64,000 nucleotides of DNA from Chryseobacterium jejuense (GTDB taxonomy: Bacteria; Bacteroidota; Bacteroidia; Flavobacteriales; Weeksellaceae), in NCBI RefSeq assembly GCF_017877355.1, contig NZ_JAGIPR010000003.1, forward strand, positions 372,001-436,000, given 5' to 3'. Positions within the stretch are counted from its first letter, which is position 1, and each line of letters starts with the position of its first letter. Both the position numbers and the translations under genes were made by a program. The notes under the pieces are model-generated. The model saw nothing but the letters and a program-made list of their open reading frames with translations, did no database searches and had not been told where the DNA came from. Of this stretch, positions 25,792 to 34,606 are shown piece after piece.

Positions 25792-28050
25792 TTATTTCAA
25801 CGTAAACTTTATTTTTGTTTTGATAGCATCTGATGAATTTCCGATTAAAGCTTCAAAATCTCCGGGTTCAGCTACCCAATCGTGTTTGTTGGCATCAAAG
25901 AAACTCAATGCTGTTTTATCAATAGTGAAAGTCACTTCTTTTTGTTCACCAGGATTTAAATATACTTTTTCAAAACCTTTTAACTCTTTGGCAGGACGCG
26001 GAACTGATGATTTTAAATCGCTGATATAAAGCTGGGCAACTTCGGCTCCTGCTTTCTTTCCTGTATTTTTAACCGTTACAGTAAAAGTAATAGTATCGTT
26101 TGGTGATAAGGTAGTTTTATCTGCTTTTGCTTTTCCGAACTCAAAAGTAGTATAGCTTAATCCATGTCCGAAGCTGAAAAGAGGTTTGATATTTTTGGTA
26201 TCATGCCAACGGTATCCTACAAATACTCCTTCATTATACGTGATATTGATCGGATTTTTCTGGTCTTTTCCTTTACCTGCAGCCAATTCATCTTTCTGAC
26301 CCGGATATTCTCCAAGCTGATGTGCTGAATTGTCTTCAAGTTTTACAGGGAATGTAAACGGAAGTTTTCCTGAAGGGTTAGCATCGCCTGCTAAAATAGA
26401 AGCGATAGAATTTCCAGCTTCAGAACCTAGATACCATGACTGTAAAACGGTTGGAACTTCTTTAATCCAAGGCATAGCTACAGCATTTCCTGAAACTAAT
26501 ACTACCGCTAAGTTTTTGTTGACCTTGGTAAGTGCTGTAATAACATTATCCTGATTGTAAGGCAGTCCGTAGCTTTTTCTGTCATTTCCTTCACTGTCCT
26601 GGAAATCTGCTTTATTCAATCCGCCAACGAAAATTACATAGTCGGATTTTTTTGCTAATTCAACAGCTTCGTTTAATAATTCGGCTTCTGAACGGGTATC
26701 TTTTAAGTCCTGTCCGGATTTTACACCATTATATTCTCCACCGATGTCTCCTACATAGCCTCTGGCATATTGAACCTCTGATTGTTTACCAAATCTGGAT
26801 TTGATTCCATCCAAAGGAAGAGTCTCATATTTTACTTTTAATGATGATGAACCTCCTCCCACAGTCATGATCTTAATGGCATTTTCACCAATAACAGCAA
26901 TTTTTTTAGCCTTATTAATATCGATAGGAAGAATATTTCCCTGGTTTTTTAACAGAACAATTCCTTCTTCTCCGATTTCTTTAGCCACCGCCTTATGTTC
27001 CTCAGAAGCAATATTCCCGAAAGGTTTGTTTCTGTTCATGGTGGTTTTATAAGCAAGGCGAAGAAGTCTGGTTACTTTATCATCAAGTTCTTCGGTACCT
27101 ACTTTTCCAGCTTTAACCAGATCAAGATAAGGCTTTGCCAGATAATAATTGTCGTAAGCATTTTTAGTTCCGGCAGAAAGACCGTTAGTCCATGAACCAA
27201 ATTCAAGATCCAGTCCGTTGTGAATCGCCTGTTCAGTATTGTTTACTGCACCCCAGTCAGATACAACTACCCCTTTGTAATTCCATTCTTTTTTTAGAAT
27301 ATTGTTCAAAAGGTATTGATTTTGGCTGGCATATTGACCTTTATACATGTCGTAAGCTCCCATGATTGTCCAGGAATCTCCTTCTGTAACAGCCGCTTTG
27401 AAAGGTGGTAAGTAAATTTCATACAATGTTCTGTCATCCACATTCACATTGCTGGTATGACGGAACATTTCTTGATTGTTCAGGGCAAAATGTTTCACAG
27501 AAGTAGCTACACCGTTAGATTGTACCCCTTTGATGTAAGGAACCACCATTTTTGAGGTCAGATAAGGATCTTCACCCATGTATTCAAAGTTTCTTCCATT
27601 CAATGGAGTTCTGTAGATATTCACTCCAGGTCCTAAAAGAATATCTTTTTTTCTGTATCGGGCTTCTTCTCCTAATGCTTTACCGTAGTTCCAGGACATT
27701 TTTTTATTCCAGGTAGCCGATAGAGCGGTTAGGGCAGGGTAGGCGATAATAGAATCGTTGGTCCATCCGGCCTGATCCCATTCGTCCCACATTACTTCAG
27801 GGCGTACTCCGTGAGGTCCGTCGGTCGTCCAGAATTCAGGAATTCCCAATCTTGGAACACCGGGTGAGCTGAATTTCGACTGTGCATGAAGCATAGCCAC
27901 TTTTTCTTCCAGTGTCATTTTGGAAAGAGCATCCTTGATACGTTCTTCTACAGGTTTTGATTCATCTAAATAAACGGGAGTATTAGTCTGAGCCATATAA
28001 GAAACAGAAATAAAGGTGAATAAACTTACAATGGCGGTTTTCTTTAACAT
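25792..28050 (-). CDS. bglX: Glycoside hydrolase family 3 beta-glucosidase
   Basis: This 752-residue exported enzyme resembles BglX, which cleaves terminal beta-glucose residues in the periplasm. Signal peptide: MLKKTAIVSLFTFISVSYMA. The N-terminal GH3 barrel has GPHGVRPEVMWDE and the nucleophile Asp in GVVVSDWGAVNNTEQ (about residue 270). The GH3 C-terminal domain has KKIAVIGENA and the GFEKVYLNPGEQKEVTF fibronectin III-like domain near the end. A -7 box and a palindrome lie upstream. No sugar transporter is adjacent. Confidence 0.93.
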   Translation of the reverse strand: MLKKTAIVSLFTFISVSYMAQTNTPVYLDESKPVEERIKDALSKMTLEEKVAMLHAQSKFSSPGVPRLGIPEFWTTDGPHGVRPEVMWDEWDQAGWTNDSIIAYPALTALSATWNKKMSWNYGKALGEEARYRKKDILLGPGVNIYRTPLNGRNFEYMGEDPYLTSKMVVPYIKGVQSNGVATSVKHFALNNQEMFRHTSNVNVDDRTLYEIYLPPFKAAVTEGDSWTIMGAYDMYKGQYASQNQYLLNNILKKEWNYKGVVVSDWGAVNNTEQAIHNGLDLEFGSWTNGLSAGTKNAYDNYYLAKPYLDLVKAGKVGTEELDDKVTRLLRLAYKTTMNRNKPFGNIASEEHKAVAKEIGEEGIVLLKNQGNILPIDINKAKKIAVIGENAIKIMTVGGGSSSLKVKYETLPLDGIKSRFGKQSEVQYARGYVGDIGGEYNGVKSGQDLKDTRSEAELLNEAVELAKKSDYVIFVGGLNKADFQDSEGNDRKSYGLPYNQDNVITALTKVNKNLAVVLVSGNAVAMPWIKEVPTVLQSWYLGSEAGNSIASILAGDANPSGKLPFTFPVKLEDNSAHQLGEYPGQKDELAAGKGKDQKNPINITYNEGVFVGYRWHDTKNIKPLFSFGHGLSYTTFEFGKAKADKTTLSPNDTITFTVTVKNTGKKAGAEVAQLYISDLKSSVPRPAKELKGFEKVYLNPGEQKEVTFTIDKTALSFFDANKHDWVAEPGDFEALIGNSSDAIKTKIKFTLK

Positions 28051-28415
28051 ATTGCCTTTTTATTGGATTGAAACAAAAATAAACAAAATTTTTATATTAT
28101 CTCAAATTGAGAAAATAAATTTTTAACCCTAAAAAAACTGCCTGCAAAATTGCCGACAGCTTGTTATTTATCATAAGGTAGAAATGTGATAGGTGAGATA
28201 AAATAGACGAAGAGAGAATAGACTGAGAGATGTGAGACAGGAGACAGGAGATATTGAACCCTAAATATCAATAGTCAATTTTGCTTCACAAGTGAATCGC
28301 CAATGGTCAGTGAAGGGATAAAAATCTTGAACGTTCAACCTTAAACTTTGAATTCCTTATCTCGCTCCTCGATTTTCGTATCCCGAAACTCTCAAACTCT
28401 AGAATTCTCAAACAT
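28051..28415. other. Intergenic region with bglX control sites and low-complexity DNA
   Basis: The right part of the gap holds GAGACAGGAGACAGG-type tandem words near 28230 and an inverted CTTCAC/GTGAAG pair near 28282-28315. No gene is seen. The left part (28051-28120) holds the bglX promoter and palindrome. Confidence 0.45.
28074..28112 (-). promoter_or_regulatory. bglX promoter with upstream palindrome
   Basis: The reverse strand has a TATTTTTG -7 box (complement of 28074-28081). About 19 bp further upstream is the palindrome TCTCAA-A-TTGAGA (28100-28112), at the expected -33 region. A repressor site is plausible. Confidence 0.45.
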
Positions 28416-29225
28416 CTAATCCCATCCTTTCACAGCGCCTCCTTTAAACACTTCCAGAGCTTTCTTTTCCACTTCATCAGATTGATAAGCTTTCACAAAG
28501 TTTTTCACCTTTTGGCTGTTTTTATTATCCTGTCTTGTCACAACAAGGTTAACATAAGGAGAATCTTTATCTTCTTTAAATATTCCCTGCTTTTTTGAAT
28601 CTAATCCGGCTTGTGCAGCAAAGTTGTTATTGATAATTCCTACCACAACATCTCTGTCATCCAAAACCCTTGGGATTTGTGCCCCTTCAATTTCCATGAT
28701 ATTCAATTGTTTTGGATTTTCTGTAATATCAGTGACTTTCGGAAGCAATCCGACTCCTGCTTTTAATTTCAATAAACCGTTTTTCTGTAACAGAAGTAAA
28801 GAACGGCCGCCATTGGTAGGGTCATTGGGAATAACAATCGTGCTCCCATTTTGCAGTTCACTAAGGTTTTTAATCTTTTTAGAATACGCAACGATAGGGT
28901 AAACAAAGGTATTTCCCACAATAGCAAGATTATATCCTCTTTGTTTTGATTGCTCGGTTAAATAAGGAACGTGCTGAAAAGCGTTGGCATCAATATCACC
29001 ATTTACCAGAGCTTCATTGGGAACTACATAATCGTTGAAAGGAATTAACTCTACTTCAAGGTTATACTTTTCCTTCGCTACTTTTTTAGCCACTTCAGCC
29101 ACTTCCTGCTCTGGTCCGTAAGTAATTCCAACCCTAATAAAATTAGGATCATCCTTTCTTCCTGAGCATGCACTGAAAAACAGTATTCCAGCAGCTATTA
29201 ATCCTAAAATCTTTATTTTTTTCAT
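28416..29225 (-). CDS. metQ: MetQ/NlpA-type methionine-binding lipoprotein
   Basis: A 269-residue substrate-binding lipoprotein of the D/L-methionine ABC transporter. The ATG at 29225 starts the lipoprotein signal (MKKIKILGLIAAGILFFSAC, lipidated Cys at 20); the longer frame to 29306 adds only a non-signal leader. The family pattern IRVGITYGPEQEVAEVAKKV and the middle segment DANAFQHVPYLTEQSKQRGY match NlpA proteins. It is the last gene of an operon with metN and metI, 83 bp after metI. Confidence 0.93.
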   Translation of the reverse strand: MKKIKILGLIAAGILFFSACSGRKDDPNFIRVGITYGPEQEVAEVAKKVAKEKYNLEVELIPFNDYVVPNEALVNGDIDANAFQHVPYLTEQSKQRGYNLAIVGNTFVYPIVAYSKKIKNLSELQNGSTIVIPNDPTNGGRSLLLLQKNGLLKLKAGVGLLPKVTDITENPKQLNIMEIEGAQIPRVLDDRDVVVGIINNNFAAQAGLDSKKQGIFKEDKDSPYVNLVVTRQDNKNSQKVKNFVKAYQSDEVEKKALEVFKGGAVKGWD

Positions 29226-29308
29226 TCTATTCTTTTTAATATGTATAAAGGTAAGAAGGGCTTGTTCATCTACATCCCTCTTACTCTCAAACCTTCTTGC
29301 TCTCAAAC

Positions 29309-29965
29309 TTACCTATGGTCAAACCTTTTAGACAATCGATCTCCCATAAACTGGATGATAAATACCAAAAGAACAAGCAATATCAGAACGGTGTTCATGA
29401 TCACAATATCATAACCGATATATCCGTATTGATATCCAACCTGTCCTAGTCCGCCGGCACCTACAGCGCCTCCCATGGCAGAGTAGCCCACTAAAGTTAT
29501 TAAAGTAATGGTAGCGTTATTAATTAATGAAGGAAGTGCTTCCGGAAGTAAAACCTTTCTGATGATCTGAAATGGCGATGCTCCCAGCGCTCTTGCTGTT
29601 TCAATTAATCCGTGAGGAACTTCAATAAGACTGTTTTCTACCAATCTTGCAATAAAAGGGGCGGCTCCCACACTTAATGGAACCAATGCTGCATTAACAC
29701 CAATGGATGTTCCCGCCAAAATCCTTGTAAAAGGAATCATCCATACAATTAAAATAATGAAAGGAATGGCACGGAAAATATTCACGATAATGGATAATGC
29801 TCTGTAGTAGGCCACATTTTCCAACAGTTGTCCTTTTCTTGTTAAAAACAATAGAATTCCAACCGGAAGGCCTAGCACAAATCCAAAAAATCCGGACACA
29901 AATGTCATATAAACCGTTTCCCAGGTTCCTTTTGCCAAAAGGGCAAGTACTGCATCACTAAGCAT
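29309..29965 (-). CDS. metI: Methionine ABC transporter permease MetI
   Basis: A 218-residue inner-membrane permease with five helices. The ABC-permease coupling loop is seen as IETARALGASPFQIIRKVLL with the following PEALPSL. The start MLSDAVLALLAKGTWETVYM is typical. It overlaps the metN gene by 8 bp and precedes metQ. Together the three form a high-affinity methionine importer. Confidence 0.95.
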   Translation of the reverse strand: MLSDAVLALLAKGTWETVYMTFVSGFFGFVLGLPVGILLFLTRKGQLLENVAYYRALSIIVNIFRAIPFIILIVWMIPFTRILAGTSIGVNAALVPLSVGAAPFIARLVENSLIEVPHGLIETARALGASPFQIIRKVLLPEALPSLINNATITLITLVGYSAMGGAVGAGGLGQVGYQYGYIGYDIVIMNTVLILLVLLVFIIQFMGDRLSKRFDHR

Positions 29966-30986
29966 ATCCTTTTATTGTATTTTGAATTTTATTTTGATTA
30001 AAATAATAGATGGCTTTTTGGTTTTCCTCAGCTTCACCTTGAAGTTGCAAAAGTAGTTTCCCAAAATTAGAATTCCCGAAATATTCTACGTCTGCTTTCA
30101 AAAGTTTGTATGGGATTTTATGTTCATTATATAACATTGAAAGAATTTGTTCAACGCTTATTTTTTCGTTAAGTTCTACTTCGACCAGTGGAAATAAACC
30201 ATCCTGTGGCTCTTTCTGTAGTCTGATATTGAGTTCCTGTGGCAGGGTCATGACGTCTGAATTTATAAATTGTTGGATGACCGGATTTTCCCGGTTTGAA
30301 ATGATCTCACTTAAAGTTCCTTTGGCTAATAGTTTTCCTTTGTCGATTACAGCAACGTGGTTACAAACAGATTTAATAACTTCCATTTCATGGGTAATCA
30401 GAAGGATGGTAATCCCTAATCTCAGGTTAATATCCCTTAAAAGCTGTAAAATAGATTGAGTGGTCACCGGATCCAGCGCACTGGTAGCTTCATCACAAAG
30501 AAGGAGATGAGGATCATTGGCTAGCGCTCTTGCAATGGCTACTCTTTGTTTCTGACCACCTGAAAGACTCCTGGGATAATCATTGGCTTTATCTTCAAGG
30601 CCTACAATTTTCAGTAGTTCATTAACCTTTTTATTGATCTGATCCTTGCTGTTATGATCCAGTTCCAGTGGAAGTGCTACATTGTCAAAAACAGTTCTAG
30701 AAGAAAGAAGGTTAAAGTGCTGGAAGATCATTCCTATTTTTTTACGTTCCTCAGCAAGCTGCTTTGAACTTAATTGGGTAAAATCCTTTCCATTAATAAT
30801 GATCTGTCCCTCATCCGGCCTTTCCAACAGATTAACGGTACGGATCAAGGTGCTTTTTCCTGCACCGGAAAATCCAATAATTCCTACGATATCTCCTTTA
30901 TCTATATTGAGACTCACCTGATCCAATGCCTTAAAGGCCTGTTTTTTCTGATGAAATGTTTTTGATATGTTTCTGATTTCTATCAT
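29958..30986 (-). CDS. metN: Methionine ABC transporter ATP-binding protein MetN
   Basis: A 342-residue ATPase. Walker A GFSGAGKST (about residues 38-46), signature LSGGQKQR, and Walker B LLLCDEATSALDP are intact. After about residue 250 a C-terminal NIL domain follows, the regulatory methionine-binding domain of MetN. It overlaps metI by 8 bp, and lies 18 bp after the DMT permease gene, so all four genes are probably one operon. Confidence 0.95.
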   Translation of the reverse strand: MIEIRNISKTFHQKKQAFKALDQVSLNIDKGDIVGIIGFSGAGKSTLIRTVNLLERPDEGQIIINGKDFTQLSSKQLAEERKKIGMIFQHFNLLSSRTVFDNVALPLELDHNSKDQINKKVNELLKIVGLEDKANDYPRSLSGGQKQRVAIARALANDPHLLLCDEATSALDPVTTQSILQLLRDINLRLGITILLITHEMEVIKSVCNHVAVIDKGKLLAKGTLSEIISNRENPVIQQFINSDVMTLPQELNIRLQKEPQDGLFPLVEVELNEKISVEQILSMLYNEHKIPYKLLKADVEYFGNSNFGKLLLQLQGEAEENQKAIYYFNQNKIQNTIKGYA

Positions 30987-31004
30987 TCTGATGTTGTATA
31001 CTGT

Positions 31005-32003
31005 TTAAATAGGCTGATATCTTTTTCCTGCCCTGTTAAAAAATCTTCTAACTCTTCTGATTTTGACCTTAGATCGTTTTGAAAGCTTGAAATACTTGGT
31101 GACATTGGTCAGCAATACTCCCAGCAATATGATTGCCAAACCATATAACTGGCCTCCATTGATACTTTGATTGGCCACAATCCACCCTGCAATAACCGTA
31201 ACAATAGGGTTAATGTAAGTATGGGTGCTCACCAATGCTGCGGGTTTCACGGACAACAGCCAAATGTACGACAAATAAGCGACTATCGATCCAAAGAAGA
31301 TCAAAAACAGAACGCCTGCCCAGGCTGAGACCGGTACTGTAGATACCGAGAAATCAGTCCATTCCCCTCTGAATAAGGCAATAAGAAAAGCGGCTGTTCC
31401 TGCCACAATAAGTTGTTGGGCAATATTCATAAAAGTAGATTGCGAAGCCGGATTTTTCTTAGAATATAAAGATCCTAAAACCCATGCAATAGAACTTAGT
31501 CCCAATACCACAAAAGCTGTAATGCGAAGATGACCATCAACACCAGCATGTGCAGCATGTGAATGAACACTTCCTTTTAAGAAAAATACCAATCCTATAA
31601 ATCCAATCACCAAACCTATCGGAATAAACTTATCCGAAAAATAATATTTCCAGTTTTTTTTATCGATGGCAATGAACCAGAAAGGCCCGGTGGCAATAGA
31701 GATCGCAGCTTCAGAAGCGGTTACATATTGTTCTCCCCAAGCTACAAGACCTGTTCCTCCGGTAAGAATAAGAACTCCGGTGATTGCGTTTTTCTTCCAA
31801 TTGATGAGAGAATTTGCTTTTTCTCCTTTGGATAGGAGATATCCAATCATCAGAATTCCTGCTACCAGAAATCTCAATCCTGAAAGAATGAACGGTGGAA
31901 AACCTTTCAAGCCAAATGAAATAGCTAAAAACGTAATCCCCCATATTACATAGATGTTTGTAAATGCCAATGGAACCAACCATTTGTTTTTAGAATTGCT
32001 CAT
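31005..32003 (-). CDS. EamA/DMT-family permease
   Basis: A 332-residue inner-membrane transporter with ten predicted helices and two EamA repeats (INVIWGITFLAISFGLKGFP-like start YVIWGITFLAISFGLKGFPP; second repeat near VPVSAWAGVLFLIFFGSIVA). DMT permeases export or import amino acids and other metabolites. A strongly basic tail (KRSKVKIRRVRRFFNRAGKR) follows the last helix. It is the first gene after the leader terminator and is 18 bp from metN, which points to a link with methionine metabolism. Confidence 0.85.
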   Translation of the reverse strand: MSNSKNKWLVPLAFTNIYVIWGITFLAISFGLKGFPPFILSGLRFLVAGILMIGYLLSKGEKANSLINWKKNAITGVLILTGGTGLVAWGEQYVTASEAAISIATGPFWFIAIDKKNWKYYFSDKFIPIGLVIGFIGLVFFLKGSVHSHAAHAGVDGHLRITAFVVLGLSSIAWVLGSLYSKKNPASQSTFMNIAQQLIVAGTAAFLIALFRGEWTDFSVSTVPVSAWAGVLFLIFFGSIVAYLSYIWLLSVKPAALVSTHTYINPIVTVIAGWIVANQSINGGQLYGLAIILLGVLLTNVTKYFKLSKRSKVKIRRVRRFFNRAGKRYQPI

Positions 32004-32030
32004 TTTTATTTTTTTAATGTTTTGGTTTAA

Positions 32031-32063
32031 ATAAAAAAGGCCCTACAACTCGGTAGGGCCTTT
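32031..32063 (-). terminator. Terminator inside the leader of the met transport operon
   Basis: AGGCCCTAC (32038-32046) and GTAGGGCCT (32053-32061) form a perfect 9-bp stem. On the reverse strand a run of T follows, 28 nt before the DMT permease ATG. No promoter is visible between it and that gene, so it is probably a conditional terminator. Confidence 0.75.
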
Positions 32064-32090
32064 AAAAAGTATGTCATATTAAAAGTAAGG

Positions 32091-32189
32091 TCACCCACAG
32101 TATTCTTGATGCACAGGCATACAGATATCCTTCATCATGTTTTTTATGATGTGTTTTATAGTTGCGTTATTCTTTGTTTCTGTGCTCAT
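32091..32189 (-). CDS. Putative leader peptide of the DMT-metNIQ operon
   Basis: A 32-codon frame starts at ATG 32189 (MSTETKNNATIKHIIKNM) and ends with residues MPVHQEYCG before TGA. Including the start it has four Met, two of them adjacent, and two Cys in the second half. It lies 27-30 nt behind a TATATTTG box and is followed by a strong terminator and then the met transport operon. Peptide leaders that sense amino-acid supply through stalled ribosomes have this layout. The methionine or sulphur-amino-acid effector is an inference from content and context. Confidence 0.5.
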   Translation of the reverse strand: MSTETKNNATIKHIIKNMMKDICMPVHQEYCG

Positions 32190-32215
32190 TTTGTTTTATT
32201 TCCTGAATACGTTTG

Positions 32216-32223
32216 CAAATATA
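32216..32223 (-). promoter_or_regulatory. -7 box for the met leader transcript
   Basis: The reverse strand reads TATATTTG, an exact TAnnTTTG match, with the putative leader ATG about 27 nt downstream. It is the only consensus box between 32220 and the DMT permease start. Confidence 0.6.
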
Positions 32224-32465
32224 TAATATAATTTATATTAGTCCACTAAAAAAGTAGAGTTTTTGAATATTAAATTATTGTTAATGATTTATTTTGTTGT
32301 TTATCAGTTGTTTGTGATTTTTATTTTTTTATGTTTTAACCTATTTAAAATGGATTGTTTCATTTTTTAATTCATTTTTAATTGAAATGACAAGTTTTTA
32401 ATGTTATGGAAAAGGTAGAATAATTTGAATATTTTGAGGATTGTGTAAAAAATATTTTCAGGCTG
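32224..32465. other. AT-rich gap between met leader promoter and the MhqO-like operator
   Basis: No gene, hairpin or repeat worth naming is seen in this stretch between divergent transcription units. Confidence 0.4.
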
Positions 32466-32515
32466 CATTTATTAAACTAGTTAAATGTGCAGGATTCTCA
32501 GTCGGTGTAATTTAG
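32466..32515 (+). promoter_or_regulatory. Shared operator and promoter of the first MhqO-like gene
   Basis: A 23-bp site (32466-32488) with near-palindromic core TTAAACTAGTTAA is identical to the site at 38371-38393 before the pirin gene. Exactly 19 bp later comes a -7-like TAATTTAG (32508-32515). The site covers the -33 region, so a bound regulator would control access of RNA polymerase. Confidence 0.65.
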
Positions 32516-32531
32516 CATTAAAATTAAAGAC

Positions 32532-33464
32532 ATGGACAATAGAATATTAGGTCTGCATCATATCACTGCTATTGCAGACAATGCAAAAAGAAATTTAGAT
32601 TTTTATACTCAGGTTTTAGGAGTAAGACTGGTAAAGAAAACCGTTAATTTTGATGATCCGGGAACTTATCATTTTTATTTTGGAAACGAAACCGGAACTC
32701 CGGGAACTATTCTTACTTTCTTCCCTTGGGAAGGAATAGGACAGGGTACCAACGGAAGCGGAATGGCTACTCACATAGGATATTCAGTTCCTAAAGGAAG
32801 TTTGGAATTCTGGAAAAATCGTTTAAAAAGCTTCAACATGAATGTGGCAGAAGGCGAGATCTTTGGTGAGAAAATGATTTCTTTTAAAGATCCGGACGGG
32901 CTTCAGTTACAATTTATAGAGCCATCCGTAGATGATAACCGAAAAGTATGGACTACCGATGATATCAAGGATGAAAATGCCTTAAAAGGATTCCATAATG
33001 TTACTTTAACCTTAAAAAGAGCAGAGCCTACCATCAAAGTTCTTACGGATCTTCTGGGATATGATCTCCAAAAACAGGAAGGTGAAAGATACAGATTGGC
33101 TACAGATGCAATTGATACAGCCAATCTTATTGATATTATTGAGAATGATAAAATACCAACCGGAAGAAATGCTGCCGGAACCAACCATCACATTGCCTTC
33201 AGAGTGAAAGATGATAATATTTTAATGGAATATCGTGAAAAAGCTTTATCAGCAGGATTGAGCATTACTCCGAAAATCAACAGAGATTATTTCTACTCAC
33301 TGTATTTCCGTGAACCCGGAGGTGTTTTGTTTGAAATTGCAACAGATAATCCCGGATTTACAATAGATGAATCTTTGGATGAATTAGGAAAAAATGTAAA
33401 ACTTCCTGCTCAGTACGAAGGAATGCGTAGTAAAATAGAAGAGGCATTACCGAAGTTATCATAG
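32532..33464 (+). CDS. MhqO-like ring-cleaving dioxygenase (glyoxalase fold), copy 1
   Basis: A 310-residue protein with two vicinal-oxygen-chelate (glyoxalase) domains. Domain 1 starts GLHHITAIADNAKRNLDFYT, with VLGVRLVKKTVNFDDPGTYH. Domain 2 starts KGFHNVTLTLKRAEPTIKVL and ends with FREPGGVLFEIATD. Metal-ligand His in LHHIT and Glu in LFEIA are present. MhqO/LinE-type proteins respond to quinones and may cleave hydroquinones with Fe(II). It is the first of two paralogues followed by an MhqD-like esterase, as in the Bacillus mhqNOP/mhqD system. Activity on quinones is an inference. Confidence 0.85.
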   Translation: MDNRILGLHHITAIADNAKRNLDFYTQVLGVRLVKKTVNFDDPGTYHFYFGNETGTPGTILTFFPWEGIGQGTNGSGMATHIGYSVPKGSLEFWKNRLKSFNMNVAEGEIFGEKMISFKDPDGLQLQFIEPSVDDNRKVWTTDDIKDENALKGFHNVTLTLKRAEPTIKVLTDLLGYDLQKQEGERYRLATDAIDTANLIDIIENDKIPTGRNAAGTNHHIAFRVKDDNILMEYREKALSAGLSITPKINRDYFYSLYFREPGGVLFEIATDNPGFTIDESLDELGKNVKLPAQYEGMRSKIEEALPKLS

Positions 33465-33645
33465 ATCATGACTCAATTTTTCTCAAAAGATTAATTTTGT
33501 GGTTATAAAAAGTTAAGAGGTGCTGGATTCAAGGTGTTGATATTTTGAGATATCGAGAAGGCATTAATGGCCAAGTATATCCTTAGCTTTTTATTCTATC
33601 TATCTTCTGATCTTAATTAAATATAATTTTAAAAACACTAAAAAA

Positions 33646-34599
33646 ATGGCACTTATCACAGGACTGCATCATGTTACGGCGATCACAGGCAATGCACAAG
33701 AAAATATAGACTTTTATACCGGAGTTTTAGGGCTTCGTCTGGTTAAAAAAACGGTGAACTTTGATTATTCAGATGTATATCACTTTTATTTCGGGGATGA
33801 ATACGGAACCCCGGGAACCATTATGACCACTTTTCCCTATGGTAAGGATCTGATTAATGGAAGACATGGTAAAGGAATGCTGAATACCACAGCTTTTTCA
33901 GTGTCTATGGATGCATTGGATTACTGGATGAACCGTTTGGATCAGTTTAATATTGCTTATAAACCGCCGCAGCAAAGACTGTCTGGTGAAGTTTTTATTT
34001 ATCTTGAAGACTTTGACGGATTGGGACTTGAGTTGGTTTTTAATGATAAGGATGAAAGAAAAGGATACTACAACGGATATATTCCTAAAGACTATGCTTT
34101 AAAAGGAATTCACCACGTTGAAATCTGGCAGGATGCTTATGAAAGAACAGCTGCTCTGTTAACTACTCAGATGGATCATAAAATCATTTCAGAAAGCCCT
34201 GACCGATTGAGATTAGGTACAGAAGATCTTCCGGGAAAATATGTAGACCTTCTTTCTACTCCTAGTGCATTAAAAGGACTAGCGGGGAGAGGTACCGTTC
34301 ACCATGTGGCTTTTGCAACTCCGGATGCCCAGACTCAGCTTGAAATGGTTGAAAGACTCAATGCTTTCGGACTGGAACATACTGAAGTGAAAGACAGAAA
34401 ATATTTTACTTCAGTCTATTTTAAAGAACCGGGAGGCGTGTTGTTTGAAATTGCCACTTCAGGTCCGGGATTCGATGTTGATGAGGAAGCAGAATTTTTA
34501 GGAGAAGATCTGCAGTTACCCCCACAGTTTGAAAAAAGAAGAGAACGCTTGCTGAATGTTCTTCCTAAAATCAATTACCCAACAGAAAAATTCAGATAG
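33646..34599 (+). CDS. MhqO-like ring-cleaving dioxygenase (glyoxalase fold), copy 2
   Basis: A 317-residue paralogue of the gene 180 bp upstream, with the same two glyoxalase domains: GLHHVTAITGNAQENIDFYT, VLGLRLVKKTVNFDYSDVYH, KGIHHVEIWQDAYERTAALL and FKEPGGVLFEIATSG. The domain 1 metal ligands and the C-terminal Glu are kept. The two copies are divergent enough to be an old duplication. It has no operator copy of its own and lies 7 bp before the esterase gene. Confidence 0.85.
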   Translation: MALITGLHHVTAITGNAQENIDFYTGVLGLRLVKKTVNFDYSDVYHFYFGDEYGTPGTIMTTFPYGKDLINGRHGKGMLNTTAFSVSMDALDYWMNRLDQFNIAYKPPQQRLSGEVFIYLEDFDGLGLELVFNDKDERKGYYNGYIPKDYALKGIHHVEIWQDAYERTAALLTTQMDHKIISESPDRLRLGTEDLPGKYVDLLSTPSALKGLAGRGTVHHVAFATPDAQTQLEMVERLNAFGLEHTEVKDRKYFTSVYFKEPGGVLFEIATSGPGFDVDEEAEFLGEDLQLPPQFEKRRERLLNVLPKINYPTEKFR

Positions 34600-34606
34600 A
34601 AAAATA

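Noticed and set aside
32030..32220. SAM riboswitch before the methionine transport operon
   Set aside because: No conserved SAM-I or SAM-II aptamer pattern could be seen; the leader ORF plus terminator fits better.
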